Shown here: positions 9,179-19,275 of the stretch, one piece after another
Position numbering within the stretch: position 1 is the stretch's first letter
Layout: the number at the start of each line of letters is the position of its first letter
Source of the DNA: Aeromicrobium flavum
Lineage (GTDB): Bacteria > Actinomycetota > Actinomycetes > Propionibacteriales > Nocardioidaceae
Reading direction: 5' to 3'
Assembly: GCF_007992115.1 (NCBI RefSeq)
Contig: NZ_BJZQ01000001.1
Span: 124,001 to 188,000, forward strand
DNA length: 64,000 nt
Position numbers and translations under genes: made by a program
Notes under the pieces: generated by a model
What the model was told of the DNA's origin: nothing
What the model saw: the letters and a program-made list of their open reading frames with translations, nothing else
Databases searched by the model: none

Positions 9179-9853
9179 TCAGCAGCCGTCGCGCATGAGG
9201 TCGGGCCTGGTGCCCTGCGTGACCTCGACGAGGCTGACGGCGTCCTTCGGTCCGATCGACTCGGGGTCGGCGTCGAACAGGTAGCCCAGCCAACGCTCGC
9301 CGTCGGTGACGAACACGCCGGTCTGGCCGTAGCCGGCCTCGACGAGCTCGGCGGTCTCGTGCACCCCGGACACCTCGCGCAGGGTGCTGCCGACGCCGAG
9401 GCCGTCGGAGGTGCGCGGCTGCTCGCCGCGGATGCCGAGCGACACGACCGTGCCGTCGTCCTTGGTCAGCACGTCGAGCGACGACGCGTAGTCGGCCTTC
9501 CAGCCCAGCGGCAGGACCCGTCCACAGTCCTCACCGGGCACCTCGACGTCGGCCTCGAACAGTCCGGTGTCGAGCGCCTGCTGCTTCGTCATGCCGACGG
9601 ACACGGGCCCGACCCGGCCCGGTGAGACGAGCAGCTCGTCGAGCGCCGGCAGGGCGGCGGGCGGCTCGGTGGTGGGGGTCGGGGTGGTGGGCGTCTCCGA
9701 GGGGGTCGACGACGTCGTCACCGAGGGGGTGTCGGCGGCGGGCGTGGGCTCGTCGTCGGGGGAGTCCGAGCAGGCCGCCAGGACCAGCGCCGCCGACGCC
9801 GCGACCACCCAGAGGCGGCTCGATCGGACGACGGACGCACGGACTACGCTCAT
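9179..9853 (-). CDS. Putative secreted lipoprotein
   Basis: 224 residues. The signal peptide ends in a lipobox, ALVLAAC, with the lipidated Cys near residue 27; an acidic and Thr/Pro-rich linker follows to about residue 65, then a globular domain with [33 protein letters not shown] and a C-terminal Cys. The GxVxxGMTxxQA phrase is reminiscent of small secreted actinobacterial domains, function unknown. The ATG at 9853 is supported by a TAGGCT hexamer 7 nt upstream, although that hexamer lies inside hisF. Its 3' end is 3 bp from the DUF1707 gene. Confidence 0.8.
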   Translation of the reverse strand: MSVVRASVVRSSRLWVVAASAALVLAACSDSPDDEPTPAADTPSVTTSSTPSETPTTPTPTTEPPAALPALDELLVSPGRVGPVSVGMTKQQALDTGLFEADVEVPGEDCGRVLPLGWKADYASSLDVLTKDDGTVVSLGIRGEQPRTSDGLGVGSTLREVSGVHETAELVEAGYGQTGVFVTDGERWLGYLFDADPESIGPKDAVSLVEVTQGTRPDLMRDGC

Positions 9854-9866
9854 GCGCGTGAGCCTA
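9845..9866. promoter_or_regulatory. Interlocked divergent leaderless promoters (hisF and lipoprotein gene)
   Basis: Plus-strand TACGCT (9845-9850) lies 7 nt before the hisF GTG 9858. Minus-strand TAGGCT (9866 to 9861) lies 7 nt before the lipoprotein ATG 9853. Only 4 nt separate the two start codons, so each -10 sits in the first codons of the opposite gene. Confidence 0.6.
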
Positions 9867-10619
9867 GCCGTCCGTGTGATCCCCTGTTTGGACGTGGACG
9901 AGGGGCGGGTCGTCAAGGGCGTCAACTTCGTCGACCTGCGCGACGCGGGCGACCCCGTCGAGATGGCCCGGGTCTACGACGCCCAGGGGGCCGACGAGCT
10001 GACCTTCCTCGACATCACCGCCTCCAGCAGCGACCGGTCGACGACCTTCGACATCGTCGGCCAGACCGCCGAGCAGGTCTTCATCCCGCTGACCGTCGGC
10101 GGCGGCGTCCGCACGCCCGAGGACGTCGACCGCCTGCTGCGCGCGGGCGCCGACAAGGTCGGCATCAACACCGCGGCGATCGCGCGCCCCGAGGTCATCG
10201 CCGAGATCGCGCACCGGTTCGGGAATCAGGTGCTCGTCCTCAGCGTTGACGCCCGACGTGCAGACGATCAGCCCAGCGGGTTCGAGGTGACCACCCACGG
10301 CGGCCGCCGCTCGGCCGGCATCGACGCGGTCGCGTGGGTGCGCCGGGCCAGTGAGCTCGGCGTCGGCGAGGTGCTGCTCAACTCCATGGACGCCGACGGC
10401 ACGCAGGCCGGCTTCGACCTCGAGATGATCCGCGCCGTCCGCCAGGTCACCGACGTCCCCCTCATCGCCAGCGGTGGCGCGGGCCGGCTCGAGCACTTCC
10501 CGCCGGCCGTCGAGGCCGGCGCCGACGCGGTCCTGGCCGCCAGCGTCTTCCACTTCGGCACGCTGACGATCCCCGCGGTGAAGGAGACGCTGCGAGCCGC
10601 GGGACACGTGGTCCGGTGA
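9858..10619 (+). CDS. hisF: Imidazole glycerol phosphate synthase cyclase subunit
   Basis: 253-residue (beta/alpha)8 barrel that uses ammonia from HisH to convert PRFAR to IGP and AICAR. It begins [21 protein letters not shown], with the catalytic Asp in CLDVD; the second catalytic Asp is in VLSVDARR. Phosphate loops [10 protein letters not shown] and [12 protein letters not shown] are present. I prefer GTG 9858 over the in-frame ATG 9852 because the protein then starts as HisF proteins normally do and because the -10 spacing fits a leaderless start. Its TGA overlaps the next gene's GTG. Confidence 0.96.
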   Translation: MSLAVRVIPCLDVDEGRVVKGVNFVDLRDAGDPVEMARVYDAQGADELTFLDITASSSDRSTTFDIVGQTAEQVFIPLTVGGGVRTPEDVDRLLRAGADKVGINTAAIARPEVIAEIAHRFGNQVLVLSVDARRADDQPSGFEVTTHGGRRSAGIDAVAWVRRASELGVGEVLLNSMDADGTQAGFDLEMIRAVRQVTDVPLIASGGAGRLEHFPPAVEAGADAVLAASVFHFGTLTIPAVKETLRAAGHVVR

Positions 10620-12427
10620 GCACCGCGACGCTCGACACCCTCGGCGGCGACGGCACCGAGCACCTGACCCGGCGCGGGTTCGCCGTCGTCGGCCGCGGCA
10701 TCGTCCGTCAGCGCGTCATGTTCACGTGGGCGGCGCTGGCCTCCCTGCTGTTCGGCGTCATGACGGTCGCCGACGCCTGGGTGCTGGGCTGGGCCACCGA
10801 CCACGTCGTCACCCCCTCGGTCTCGGCCGGCGCCGTCACGTGGTCGACGCTGTGGACCGGCATCGGCCTGTTCGTGCTGGCCGCGGTGCTGCGCACCGTC
10901 GGTGTCGTGGGCCGCCGCCTGCTCGGCGGCGTCGTCTTCTTCCGCCTCGTGCGCGACGACCGCCTGCGCGTCACCCGCCGCTACCTGCAGCTGCCGCTGC
11001 GCTGGCACCACCGCCACCCCGCGGGTCAGCTGCTCAGCAACGCCAACGCCGACGTCGAGGCCACCTGGTCGGTCTTCATGCCGCTGCCGATGGCGCTCGG
11101 CACGATCGCCATGCTCGTCGCCGCGATCGTCACGATGGTGCTGGCCGATCCCGTGCTGACCGTCGTCGGCCTCGTCGTCATCCCGCTGCTGTTCGTGGCG
11201 AACGCCGTCTACCAGCGGGCCCAGGGCCCGCGGATCGCGCTGGCGCAGAGCCTGCGCGGCGACGTCTCCACCGTCGCGCACGAGTCGTTCGACGGCGCCC
11301 TCGTCGTCAAGTCCTTGGGCCGCGAGGCCGACGAGACCGACCGGTTCCGCGCCGCGAGCGAGCGGCTGCGCGACGCGGCGATCGCCATCGGCCGCATCCG
11401 TGCCGTCTTCGACCCGGTGATCGAGGCGCTGCCCAACCTCGCCGTGCTCGCCGTCGTCCTGATCGGCGCCCTGCGGGTGCGCTCGGGTGCGGCCGACGCC
11501 GGCGACGTGGTGCAGGTCGCCTACCTCTTCACCGTGATCGGCATGCAGATCCGGTCCTTCGGCTGGGTGCTCGGCGAGCTGCCGCGCGCCGTCGTGGGCT
11601 GGGACCGCGTCTCGCGCGTGATCGACGAGGACGACGCGATGGACTACGGCGACACCGACGTGCCCGGCACCGGCCCGGTCGAGCTGCAGGTCGAGGGCCT
11701 GGACTACAGCCACCCCGACGAGCCCGACACGGGGGTGCTGCACGACATCGCGTTCACGGTGCCCGCCGGCACGGTCACCGCGATCGTCGGTGGCACGGGC
11801 AGCGGCAAGAGCACCCTCGCGTCCCTCGTCACCCGGCTCGTCGACCCCGACGCGGGCGCGGTGCGGATCGGCGGCTCCGACGCCCGCGACCTCTCCCAGC
11901 ACGCGCTGACCCGCGCCATCGCGCTGGTCCCGCAGTCCACCTTCCTGTTCGACGACACCGTCCGGGCCAACGTCGTGCTCGACCTCGACGTCCCCGACGA
12001 GCGGGTGTGGGAGGTGCTGCGGATCGTGCAGGCCGACCGCTTCGTCGCGGCGCTGCCCGCGGGCCTCGACACCGAGCTGGGCGAGCGCGGCACGTCGCTG
12101 TCGGGCGGCCAGCGCCAGCGGCTCGCGCTGGCCCGCGCGCTCGTCCGCGACCCGCGGGTGCTGGTGATGGACGACGCCACGAGCGCCCTCGACCCCGAGG
12201 TCGAGCAGCGGATCCTGCGCGCCCTCGCCGACCGCGACGGGTCCCCGACGACCGTCGTCGTCGCCTACCGCAAGGCCACGATCGGCCTGGCCGACGAGGT
12301 CGTCTTCCTCGACGCCGGCCGCGTGGCCGACCGGGGCACCGACGCCGAGCTGCGCGAGCGGTCGGCGGCGTACCGCAACCTCGTCGACGCGTACGACCAG
12401 GCCCGTGAGGAGGTCGACCATGAGTGA
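10616..12427 (+). CDS. Heterodimeric ABC exporter, degenerate-site subunit
   Basis: 603-residue half-transporter: six-helix exporter domain (about residues 30-330), then an ATPase domain. Walker [10 protein letters not shown] lies near residue 393 and the signature LSGGQRQR near 495. Two catalytic residues deviate: Walker B ends MDDATSALD, with Asp where the catalytic Glu is expected, and the H-loop reads VAYRKATI, lacking the switch His. This is the pattern of the non-hydrolysing half of heterodimeric exporters such as BmrC or TM287. It is coupled to hisF by GTGA and overlaps the next ABC gene by 8 bp. The substrate is unknown. Confidence 0.92.
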   Translation: MSTATLDTLGGDGTEHLTRRGFAVVGRGIVRQRVMFTWAALASLLFGVMTVADAWVLGWATDHVVTPSVSAGAVTWSTLWTGIGLFVLAAVLRTVGVVGRRLLGGVVFFRLVRDDRLRVTRRYLQLPLRWHHRHPAGQLLSNANADVEATWSVFMPLPMALGTIAMLVAAIVTMVLADPVLTVVGLVVIPLLFVANAVYQRAQGPRIALAQSLRGDVSTVAHESFDGALVVKSLGREADETDRFRAASERLRDAAIAIGRIRAVFDPVIEALPNLAVLAVVLIGALRVRSGAADAGDVVQVAYLFTVIGMQIRSFGWVLGELPRAVVGWDRVSRVIDEDDAMDYGDTDVPGTGPVELQVEGLDYSHPDEPDTGVLHDIAFTVPAGTVTAIVGGTGSGKSTLASLVTRLVDPDAGAVRIGGSDARDLSQHALTRAIALVPQSTFLFDDTVRANVVLDLDVPDERVWEVLRIVQADRFVAALPAGLDTELGERGTSLSGGQRQRLALARALVRDPRVLVMDDATSALDPEVEQRILRALADRDGSPTTVVVAYRKATIGLADEVVFLDAGRVADRGTDAELRERSAAYRNLVDAYDQAREEVDHE

Positions 12428-14192
12428 GACCCCGCAGCGCGAGGGCGGCGTCGCCGTCCTCCTGCGCGGCATGCGCCACAACCCCGAGATCACCGAGGGG
12501 CTGTGGCTCACCCTGGTGCTGGCCCTGATCAGCACCGCGGGCGGATCCCTGGTGCCCGTCGTGGTGCGCTCGGCCCTCGACGAGGGCTTCGGCACGGGCG
12601 ACGTCGAGACCTCCACGGTCACGCGGTACGTCGTCATCGCGTCCGTGCTCATCGTGGGCATCGCGGCGACGGGCTACTGGTCGAAGGTGCGCATCTTCAC
12701 GGCCAGCGAGCGCGGCCTGGCCAACCTGCGTGTCGCCGCGTTCCGGCACGTGCACGACCTGTCGATGCTCACGCAGAACACGCAGCGTCGTGGGTCGCTC
12801 GTCTCGCGCGTCACGTCGGACGTCGACCAGATCAGCCAGTTCCTGCAGTTCACCGGGATCATGATGATCGTCAGCGTCGGGCAGATGCTGGTGGCCACCG
12901 TGGTCATGGCTTTCCTGTCGTGGCAGCTCACGATCGTGGTCCTGGTCAGCTTCATCCCGCTGCTGATCAGCCTGCGCTGGCTGGCCGGCGCGATGTCGAA
13001 GGCGTACGACAAGGTCCGCGCCAGCGTCGGCGAGATGCTCGCCGTCATCGCCGAGCCCGTCGTCGGCGCCGCGGTCGTGCGCTCCTACGGCATCGAGGAC
13101 CGCACACAGCAGCGCGTCGACGTCGCCGTGCGCGCCAACTACCGCAACAACATCCGAGCCCAGACGATCACCGCGGGCGCGTTCTCGGCCGCCATCCTCG
13201 TCGGCGGCATCGCCAACGCCGCGGTCCTGGGCGTCGGCGTGTGGCTCGGCGTCCTGGGCGACCTCTCGATCGGCACGATCGTCGCGTTCGTGTTCCTGGT
13301 CGGCCTCTTCACCGGACCCGCGCAGATGGCCACGCAGGTGATCTCCGAGGCGCAGAACGCCATCTCGTCGTGGCGCCGCGTGCTCGACCTGCTCGACACC
13401 CCGGCCGACGTCGTCGACCCGGGCCCGGAGGGCGAGGCGCTGCCCGCCGGCGACCTCGAGGCGCGCTTCGAGCACGTGTCGTTCGCGTACCCCGACGGCC
13501 CCACGGTGCTGGCCGACGTCGACGTGACGATCAAGCCGCGCCAGCGCGTGGCCGTCGTGGGCGAGACCGGCTCGGGCAAGACGACGTTCGCGAAGCTGCT
13601 GACGCGACTGATGGACCCGGCCGACGGGCGGGTCGTGCTCGGCGACGTCGACATCTCCCGCGTGGCGTTCGACGACCTGCGCCGGCACGTGCTGATGGTG
13701 CCGCAGGAGGGCTTCCTGTTCGACGCCACCTTGCGCGAGAACCTGCGCTACGGCTCGCGCACCGCCACCGACGACGACCTCGTGCATGCGGTCGAGCAGC
13801 TCGGCCTCGCCGACTGGTTCGCGGCGCTGCCGCACGGCCTCGACACCCGCGTCGGACAGCGTGGCGAGTCGCTGTCGGCGGGGGAGCGCCAGCTGGTCGC
13901 GCTCGTGCGCTCGGCGCTCGCCGACCCGGCGTTCCTGGTGCTCGACGAGGCCACCAGCGCCGTCGACCCGCAGACCGAGCTGCGCGCCACCCGCGCCCTC
14001 GACCGGCTGCTCGACGGCCGCACCAGCGTCACGATCGCCCACCGGCTCTCGACCGCCGAGAACGCCGACCGCGTGCTGGTGTTCGACCAGGGCCGCCTCG
14101 TCGAGGACGGCCACCACCGCGACCTCGTCGACGCCGGCGGCGTCTACGCGCGGCTGCACTCCTCCTGGGTCGCGCAGGCCTCACTGGGCTGA
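12420..14192 (+). CDS. Heterodimeric ABC exporter, catalytic subunit
   Basis: 590-residue partner of the preceding protein. The transmembrane domain spans about residues 20-310; the ATPase domain has Walker A ETGSGKTT near residue 383, a canonical Walker [12 protein letters not shown] and a normal H-loop IAHRLST. Its signature is altered to LSAGERQ instead of LSGGQ. In heterodimers this altered signature faces the other subunit's altered Walker B, forming one degenerate site, while its own Glu pairs with the partner's intact LSGGQ. The gene starts inside the preceding one (ATG 12420), typical of a co-translated pair. Substrate unknown; drug or lipid export is usual for the family. Confidence 0.92.
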   Translation: MSETPQREGGVAVLLRGMRHNPEITEGLWLTLVLALISTAGGSLVPVVVRSALDEGFGTGDVETSTVTRYVVIASVLIVGIAATGYWSKVRIFTASERGLANLRVAAFRHVHDLSMLTQNTQRRGSLVSRVTSDVDQISQFLQFTGIMMIVSVGQMLVATVVMAFLSWQLTIVVLVSFIPLLISLRWLAGAMSKAYDKVRASVGEMLAVIAEPVVGAAVVRSYGIEDRTQQRVDVAVRANYRNNIRAQTITAGAFSAAILVGGIANAAVLGVGVWLGVLGDLSIGTIVAFVFLVGLFTGPAQMATQVISEAQNAISSWRRVLDLLDTPADVVDPGPEGEALPAGDLEARFEHVSFAYPDGPTVLADVDVTIKPRQRVAVVGETGSGKTTFAKLLTRLMDPADGRVVLGDVDISRVAFDDLRRHVLMVPQEGFLFDATLRENLRYGSRTATDDDLVHAVEQLGLADWFAALPHGLDTRVGQRGESLSAGERQLVALVRSALADPAFLVLDEATSAVDPQTELRATRALDRLLDGRTSVTIAHRLSTAENADRVLVFDQGRLVEDGHHRDLVDAGGVYARLHSSWVAQASLG

Positions 14193-14220
14193 CCACCGGC
14201 CCCCTGAGAGACTGGACGAC

Positions 14221-14559
14221 GTGACCCCCTTGGATCCCGCGATCGCGGCACGGTTGAAGCGCGACGACGCCGGGCTCGTCCCGGCGGTGGTGCAGGACGC
14301 GACGTCCCGCTCGGTGCTGATGGTCGGCTGGATGGACGACGAGGCGCTGCACCGCACGCTGACCACGGGCCGCTCGACGTTCTGGAGCCGCAGCCGCGGC
14401 GAGTACTGGGTCAAGGGCGAGACGTCCGGGCACACCCAGCACGTGCGTGAGGTCCGGCTCGACTGCGACGGCGACACGCTGCTGGTCGTCGTCGACCAGG
14501 TCGGCGCCGCCTGCCACACCGGCGCCACCACGTGCTTCGACGAGGACCTGCTGACATGA
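14221..14559 (+). CDS. hisI: Phosphoribosyl-AMP cyclohydrolase
   Basis: 112-residue monofunctional HisI (no fused HisE domain). It opens the adenine ring of PR-AMP in histidine synthesis. Family motifs: [38 protein letters not shown] with the first zinc Cys and Mg-binding Asp residues, and the C-terminal CHTGATTCF Cys pair. GTG 14221 lies 28 nt after the ABC gene; a GAGACT hexamer 7 nt upstream is a variant leaderless -10. Its stop forms ATGA with the next membrane protein, the position where trpE usually stands in related genomes. Confidence 0.95.
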   Translation: MTPLDPAIAARLKRDDAGLVPAVVQDATSRSVLMVGWMDDEALHRTLTTGRSTFWSRSRGEYWVKGETSGHTQHVREVRLDCDGDTLLVVVDQVGAACHTGATTCFDEDLLT

Positions 14560-15119
14560 GTCGGATCGTCGAGCGCAACCTGCTGGGCCCCTCGGTGCTT
14601 CTCCTGCTCGCGCTCGGCGGCGGCACGCTGCTGGCCGTCCGCGCCGCGTGGGCGTCCGCGACGGCGTCGACCGCCGGGCTCCCCGAGGTCGACCTGTCCG
14701 TCACCGGCGCCGACGTGGTGCCGGGCGCGGTCGGGCTGGCGGTGCTCGTCATGGCCGCCGCGGCCGGCGTGCTCGCAGCCGGACCGATGCTGCGCCGCGT
14801 CATCGGCGTGCTCGTCGCCCTCGCCGGGGTCGCAGGGGCCGTGCTGACCTCGCGGACCGGCTCGGCGATGGAGACCGCACGCCAGCGCGCGCTCGACGAG
14901 GCAGCCGTGTCCGGGACCGTCGTGGACTGGGACGGCACGACAGCTCAGGCGTTGGCCGTCGCCGGTTTCGTGCTGGTCGCGGGGGTCGGCGTCCTGATCG
15001 CCTGGCTGGGTCCGCGGTGGGCCACGATGGGCCGCAAGTACGAGGCGCCCGCGGTGCGCGAGGCCGACTCGAGCGACCTGTGGAAGGCCATGGACGACGG
15101 CGTCGATCCGACCGTCTGA
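14556..15119 (+). CDS. Trp-biosynthesis-associated membrane protein (TIGR02234-like)
   Basis: 187 residues with about four transmembrane segments ([76 protein letters not shown]) and a cytoplasmic tail containing [14 protein letters not shown]. The topology and tail match the actinobacterial TIGR02234 family, found in trp operons and of unknown function. ATG 14556 overlaps the hisI stop, so here it is coupled to his, not trpE. Confidence 0.85.
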   Translation: MSRIVERNLLGPSVLLLLALGGGTLLAVRAAWASATASTAGLPEVDLSVTGADVVPGAVGLAVLVMAAAAGVLAAGPMLRRVIGVLVALAGVAGAVLTSRTGSAMETARQRALDEAAVSGTVVDWDGTTAQALAVAGFVLVAGVGVLIAWLGPRWATMGRKYEAPAVREADSSDLWKAMDDGVDPTV

Positions 15120-15127
15120 CGACCGAG

Positions 15128-15133
15128 TAGGCT
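15128..15133 (+). promoter_or_regulatory. -10 hexamer of the HGxxPAAW gene
   Basis: TAGGCT about 39 nt before ATG 15173, with an AGGAG Shine-Dalgarno just before the start. This gene therefore has a short leader, unlike many neighbours. Confidence 0.45.
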
Positions 15134-15172
15134 GTCGTCGAACCACCCCCAGCACCGCTAGGAGCAACCCCC

Positions 15173-15391
15173 ATGTCGCACGGATCGTCGCCGGCCGCCT
15201 GGACCGCCGTCCTTGTCAGCCTCGCCGGCTTCCTCGTCGGCGGGATCGGCCTGATCCCCGAGCCGAACTGGGTCGTCTTCACGATCGGCGTCGTCCTGGC
15301 CGTGGGCGCGCTGCCGCTGGGCAAGGTCATGTCGCTCGCGGGCTTCGGCACCAGCCGGGTCGACAACAGCGCTCCGGCGGAGAAGCACTGA
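15173..15391 (+). CDS. HGxxPAAW family small membrane protein
   Basis: 72 residues starting MSHGSSPAAWTAV, the hallmark that names this actinobacterial family. Two transmembrane segments follow (AVLVSLAGFLVGGIGLI and WVVFTIGVVLAVGALPLG), with a polar tail. It sits between the TIGR02234-like gene and trpC, its usual neighbourhood. Function is unknown. An AGGAG ribosome-binding site precedes the ATG. Confidence 0.9.
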   Translation: MSHGSSPAAWTAVLVSLAGFLVGGIGLIPEPNWVVFTIGVVLAVGALPLGKVMSLAGFGTSRVDNSAPAEKH

Positions 15392-15429
15392 CCCTCCCGG
15401 TCACCACGCCGGCCGCCTCGCGCGGCCGA

Positions 15430-15816
15430 TTGTTGCGTGCCCCGGCGGTCGCCGCCGCCGGCGGTGCCCTGGCCCTCGCGCTGGTCCACGTCCGCGATCC
15501 TCACGTCGACGGCGCGTACGGCTTCTGTCCGTTCCTCGTCCTCACCGGCCTGCCCTGCCCCGGGTGTGGCGGCCTGCGTGCGGCCAACCTGCTGACCCGC
15601 GGCGACGTCGCCGGTGCGGTCTCCAGCAACCTGTTCGCGGTGGTCCTCGTGGCCGTCGCCGCCGTCGCCTGGTCGGTGTGGTTCCTGCGCCGGCTCCGCG
15701 GCCGTCCGGCGCCGTTCCTGACGTGGTCGGCGCGCACGGTGACGATCGCGGGCCTGCTGGTCGTCGCCTTCGGGGTCGTGCGGGTGACACCGTGGGGCGC
15801 CTGGCTCGCCCCCTGA
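15430..15816 (+). CDS. DUF2752 membrane protein
   Basis: 128 residues from TTG 15430. The conserved core reads GFCPFLVLTGLPCPGCGGLRA, the Cys-rich DUF2752 signature, flanked by hydrophobic helices (VAAAGGALALALVHV and LFAVVLVAVAAVAWSVWFL) and a third near the C-terminus. Function is unknown. The start is uncertain: an in-frame CTG at 15388 overlaps the stop of the preceding gene (CTGA) and would add 14 residues. Confidence 0.8.
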   Translation: MLRAPAVAAAGGALALALVHVRDPHVDGAYGFCPFLVLTGLPCPGCGGLRAANLLTRGDVAGAVSSNLFAVVLVAVAAVAWSVWFLRRLRGRPAPFLTWSARTVTIAGLLVVAFGVVRVTPWGAWLAP

Positions 15817-15819
15817 CCC

Positions 15820-16158
15820 TCAGCCCGGGATGAGCCCGTCGAGCACGACCGCGACGACGGAGCCCACGAGCGACAGCGAGCCGAGCGCGATGGCGGCGAC
15901 TCCCACCCACAACGCGGCCGTCGCCATCGTGGTGTCGGCGGCGGGGCCGTACCAGGCGCGGGCCCGGTCGCGTGCGCCGCGGGCGAGCACGATCGCCCCG
16001 ATCCCCGCGCCGATCGACAGCAGGCCGCAGCAGCACCCGGCGACGATGCCGATGATGCCGACGGCGAGCGCCCACGTGGCCTGCTGGTCGTCCGGGGCGG
16101 CCGCCTGGCCGGGACCCCACGGGTACGAGCCGCCCGGGGGCGGGGGATAGCTGCTCAC
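15820..16158 (-). CDS. DUF4190-type small membrane protein
   Basis: 112 residues: a Pro/Gly-rich cytoplasmic N-terminus ([18 protein letters not shown]), a first helix with WALAVGIIGIVAGCCCGLLS, the GAIVLARGARDRAR connector, and a second helix near the C-terminus. The ALAxGIxGI...GIGAIVLGxxA pattern is typical of DUF4190. Function unknown. The start is GTG 16158 with a TAGGCT hexamer 6 nt upstream (leaderless). Confidence 0.78.
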   Translation of the reverse strand: MSSYPPPPGGSYPWGPGQAAAPDDQQATWALAVGIIGIVAGCCCGLLSIGAGIGAIVLARGARDRARAWYGPAADTTMATAALWVGVAAIALGSLSLVGSVVAVVLDGLIPG

Positions 16159-16164
16159 GCGAGG

Positions 16165-16170
16165 AGCCTA
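16165..16170 (-). promoter_or_regulatory. -10 hexamer, DUF4190 gene (leaderless)
   Basis: TAGGCT on the minus strand, exactly 6 nt before GTG 16158; it lies between this gene and the 3' end of the next minus-strand gene. Confidence 0.6.
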
Positions 16171-16179
16171 GAGCAGGCC

Positions 16180-17022
16180 TCAGGCGACCGGCTGCCCCTG
16201 GAACCGGCGGTAGGCGTACGCGGTCGCGACGGACACCACCGGGAAGACGACGAACAGGCCCAGCCCGCAGGCGCAGATCGCGAGGACGAACAGCACCCCC
16301 GACAGCAGGGCCAGCAGCAGCGTCTGGCCGACGTTGGCGGACACCAGCTTCACGCTCGACGAGATCGCGTCGAGGGGCGACTGGTGCTGGTCGACCACGA
16401 ACAGCAGCGCGAACCAGGTCAGGAACGCGAAGATCACGCCCGGCACGACGCACAGCGCCAGGCCCACCGTGATGCCGACCGAGAGCAGCAGCGAGGTCAG
16501 GACGACCGGACCGACCGGCACCCGGGCGATCGCGTCGGCCAGGTCGAAGCGGCGCCCCTCGGCCTCGTCGAGCGCTCCGCGGTACACGAATCCGCTGATC
16601 ACCAGGGAGAGGAAGGTCGAGACGAGGTTGCCGAGGGTGCCCACCACGCCGACGCCGGAGATCGGGTCGCTGCCGGAGAACGGGTCGGCGGCCGGGGCGA
16701 CGAACCAGCTGAGCCCACTGGCCAGCACCGTCACGGCGAACATGGCCAGGCCCGCGATGAGCCACTGGCCGGGATTGGCCACGAACTTGCTCCACCCGTA
16801 CGCGATGGCGTCGGTCGCACTGAACGGCTGCGCCGGCCCGGGTCCGGCGGGCGGCGGAGGCGGCGGGAAGCCCCCGGAGCCGTACCCGCCCGAGCCCCAG
16901 CCGCCGCTCCCGCCTCCGGGCGGGGGAGGGTAGGAGGTGCTGCCGTACGTCGGCGGGGGCGGTGGGACAGGCGCGTCCGGGTCCTGCGGATCAGGGCCGG
17001 TGGGCGGCTCGTGCGTCGACAT
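16180..17022 (-). CDS. Proline-rich integral membrane protein
   Basis: 280 residues. The first 65 are a disordered Pro/Gly-rich tail with PPPP runs; about six hydrophobic helices follow, including [43 protein letters not shown] and [20 protein letters not shown]. The layout resembles DUF975/YciC-like actinobacterial membrane proteins. Function unknown. ATG 17022 follows a TAGGCT -10 by 6 nt. Head-to-tail with the DUF4190 gene, whose product also has a PPPP tail. Confidence 0.75.
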   Translation of the reverse strand: MSTHEPPTGPDPQDPDAPVPPPPPTYGSTSYPPPPGGGSGGWGSGGYGSGGFPPPPPPAGPGPAQPFSATDAIAYGWSKFVANPGQWLIAGLAMFAVTVLASGLSWFVAPAADPFSGSDPISGVGVVGTLGNLVSTFLSLVISGFVYRGALDEAEGRRFDLADAIARVPVGPVVLTSLLLSVGITVGLALCVVPGVIFAFLTWFALLFVVDQHQSPLDAISSSVKLVSANVGQTLLLALLSGVLFVLAICACGLGLFVVFPVVSVATAYAYRRFQGQPVA

Positions 17023-17028
17023 GGGGCG

Positions 17029-17034
17029 AGCCTA
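17029..17034 (-). promoter_or_regulatory. -10 hexamer, proline-rich membrane gene (leaderless)
   Basis: TAGGCT on the minus strand, 6 nt before ATG 17022. Confidence 0.6.
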
Positions 17035-17120
17035 GGGACGATCCGCGGCTCCGTACATGCCCGAGCCCCGGTTTCTGCCCCGAAACGGAGGGTGCGTGCC
17101 GGTTCGTCGTCGGGCGGGGA

Positions 17121-17126
17121 TACGCT
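17121..17126 (+). promoter_or_regulatory. -10 hexamer of trpC
   Basis: TACGCT about 45 nt before trpC ATG 17172, giving a leader of about 39 nt with an AGGAG ribosome-binding site at 17161-17165. The leader is too short for a classical attenuator and no run of Trp codons is visible. Confidence 0.45.
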
Positions 17127-17171
17127 GGTGGTCAGTTCGGGCCCGAGACCGAACAGGGGAAGGAGAGTGCG

Positions 17172-17987
17172 ATGAGCGTGCTCGACGACATCCTGGCCGG
17201 AGCGGCCGAGGACCTGGCGGAGCGCCAGGCTCGTGTCAGTCTCGACGAGCTCAAGCAGCAGGCGGCCAAGCAGCCGCCGGCCCTCGACCCCATGCCGGCG
17301 TTCCGCGCCGAGGGCGTGTCGGTGATCGCCGAGGTCAAGCGGTCGAGCCCCAGCATGGGCGCGCTCGCCGACATCAAGAACCCGGCCCAGCTCGCCGCCG
17401 ACTACGCGTCCGGCGGAGCCGCCGCGATCAGCGTGCTCACCGAGCTGCGCCGCTTCAACGGCACCCTCGACGACCTGCGCGCCGTCCGCGCCCAGGTCGA
17501 CGTGCCGGTGCTGCGCAAGGACTTCATCACCACCTCCTACCAACTGTGGGAGGCCCGCGCCGCCGGCGCCGACATGGCCCTGCTGATCGTGGCCGCGCTC
17601 GACCAGAACGCGCTGGCCTCGCTCATCGACCGGGCCCGGTCCATCGGCCTGACGCCGCTGGTCGAGGTGCACGACGAGCCCGAGGTGCAGCGCGCGCTCG
17701 ACGCCGACGCCGACCTCATCGGGGTCAACGCCCGCAACCTCAAGACCCTCGAGGTCGACCGCCAGACCTTCGAGCGGCTGGCCCCGCAGATCCCCGACTC
17801 CGTCGTCAAGGTCGCCGAGTCCGGTGTCCGCGGCCCGCACGACGTGATCGAGTACGCCCGCTTCGGCGCGAACGTGGTGCTGGTCGGCGAGACGCTGGTC
17901 AAGGGCGACGACCCGCGCGCCAGCGTCGCCGACCTCGTCGCCGCGGGTCAGCACCCGGCGCTGCAGCACCGATGGCAGCCGAGCTGA
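17172..17987 (+). CDS. trpC: Indole-3-glycerol-phosphate synthase
   Basis: 271 residues, a monofunctional IGPS barrel that cyclises CdRP to indole-3-glycerol phosphate. Motifs: [12 protein letters not shown] with the catalytic Lys, VPVLRKDFI with the second Lys, [14 protein letters not shown], and KVAESGV with the phosphate loop. It starts at ATG 17172 with a good ribosome-binding site, not at the upstream in-frame ATG. It heads the trpC-trpB-trpA-lgt group; trpE and trpD are not adjacent. Confidence 0.96.
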   Translation: MSVLDDILAGAAEDLAERQARVSLDELKQQAAKQPPALDPMPAFRAEGVSVIAEVKRSSPSMGALADIKNPAQLAADYASGGAAAISVLTELRRFNGTLDDLRAVRAQVDVPVLRKDFITTSYQLWEARAAGADMALLIVAALDQNALASLIDRARSIGLTPLVEVHDEPEVQRALDADADLIGVNARNLKTLEVDRQTFERLAPQIPDSVVKVAESGVRGPHDVIEYARFGANVVLVGETLVKGDDPRASVADLVAAGQHPALQHRWQPS

Positions 17988-18027
17988 CGCCCCAGCTCTC
18001 CTCGCCGCCCCCTCTCCCAGGACGACC

Positions 18028-19275
18028 ATGACTGACATCTCCGGCCGATCGCCGTCGCGATCGGCACTTCCCGACGGCCCCGGCCACTTCGGTCGCTTCG
18101 GCGGCCGCTTCATGCCCGAGGCGCTCATCGCCCCCCTCGACGAGATCACGCGCGAGTGGGAGGCCGCCCAGGCCGATCCCGCGTTCCGGGCCGAGCTCGA
18201 CCGGATGCTGCGTGAGTACGCGAACGTGCCCAGCCCCCTGTACGAGGCGCACCGCTTCTCCCGCGCCGTGGGCGCGCGCATCCTGCTCAAGCGCGAGGAC
18301 CTGAACCACACCGGCGCGCACAAGATCCGCAACGTCATCGGCCAGGCGCTGTTGGCCAAGCGGATCGGCAAGCCGCGCTGCATCGCCGAGACCGGGGCGG
18401 GCCAGCACGGCGTCGCCTCGGCCACCGCCTGCGCCTACCTCGACCTGGACTGCACCGTCTACATGGGCAAGGTCGACACCGAGCGCCAGGCGCTCAACGT
18501 CGCGCGCATGCAGATGCTGGGCGCTGAAGTCATCCCGGTCACCACCGGCAGCGCCACCCTCAAGGACGCGATCAACGAGGCGCTGCGCGACTGGGTCACC
18601 ACGGTCGACACGACGCACTACCTCTTCGGCACCGCCGCCGGACCGCACCCGTTCCCGACGATGGTGCGTGAGCTGACCCGCGGCATCGGCGACGAGGCCC
18701 GTCAGCAGGTCCTCGAGCTCACCGGCAGGCTGCCCGACGCGGCGGTGGCCTGCGTGGGCGGCGGGTCCAACGCGATCGGCCTGTTCACCGCGTTCGTCCC
18801 CGACGAGAGCGTCCGGCTGGTCGGCATCGAGGCGGGCGGCGACGGGTTCGAGACCGGTCGCCACGCCGCCACCATCACCGCCGGCGAGGTCGGGGTGCTG
18901 CACGGCGCCCGCTCGTTCCTCCTGCAGGACGAGGACGGCCAGACGATGGAGTCGCACTCGATCAGCGCCGGTCTCGACTATCCGGGTGTCGGCCCCGAGC
19001 ACGCGTACCTGGCCGACATCGGCCGGGCGCAGTACGTGCCCGCCACCGACGCCGAGGCCATGTCGGCGTTCGACCTGCTCTGCAAGACCGAGGGCATCAT
19101 CCCCGCGATCGAGTCCGCCCACGCCCTGGCCGGCGCGATCGCCCTCGCCCGCGAGATGGGCCCCGACGCCACGATCCTGGTCAACCTGTCCGGACGGGGC
19201 GACAAGGACGTGCACACGGCCGCGAAGTACTTCGGCCTCCTCGACGAGAACGACCGGGCGGAGACCGACGGATGA
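18028..19275 (+). CDS. trpB: Tryptophan synthase beta chain
   Basis: 415 residues, PLP enzyme condensing indole and serine to tryptophan. It has [13 protein letters not shown] at the N-terminus, [15 protein letters not shown] with the PLP lysine, the substrate loop [10 protein letters not shown], the phosphate-binding [10 protein letters not shown] and the C-terminal NLSGRGDKD. All are typical of the canonical TrpB1 type. It overlaps trpA by ATGA, as expected for an alpha2-beta2 complex. Confidence 0.97.
   Translation: MTDISGRSPSRSALPDGPGHFGRFGGRFMPEALIAPLDEITREWEAAQADPAFRAELDRMLREYANVPSPLYEAHRFSRAVGARILLKREDLNHTGAHKIRNVIGQALLAKRIGKPRCIAETGAGQHGVASATACAYLDLDCTVYMGKVDTERQALNVARMQMLGAEVIPVTTGSATLKDAINEALRDWVTTVDTTHYLFGTAAGPHPFPTMVRELTRGIGDEARQQVLELTGRLPDAAVACVGGGSNAIGLFTAFVPDESVRLVGIEAGGDGFETGRHAATITAGEVGVLHGARSFLLQDEDGQTMESHSISAGLDYPGVGPEHAYLADIGRAQYVPATDAEAMSAFDLLCKTEGIIPAIESAHALAGAIALAREMGPDATILVNLSGRGDKDVHTAAKYFGLLDENDRAETDG

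Noticed and set aside
10268-14159. Two long minus-strand open frames (797 and 776 codons) opposite hisF and the ABC exporter genes
   Set aside because: No recognisable domain, no start signals, and the plus strand carries conserved motifs throughout.
17035-17160. Trp attenuator or T-box before trpC
   Set aside because: The leader is about 40 nt, no Trp-codon leader peptide is visible, and no T-box element could be read. Only a weak 5-bp stem is present.
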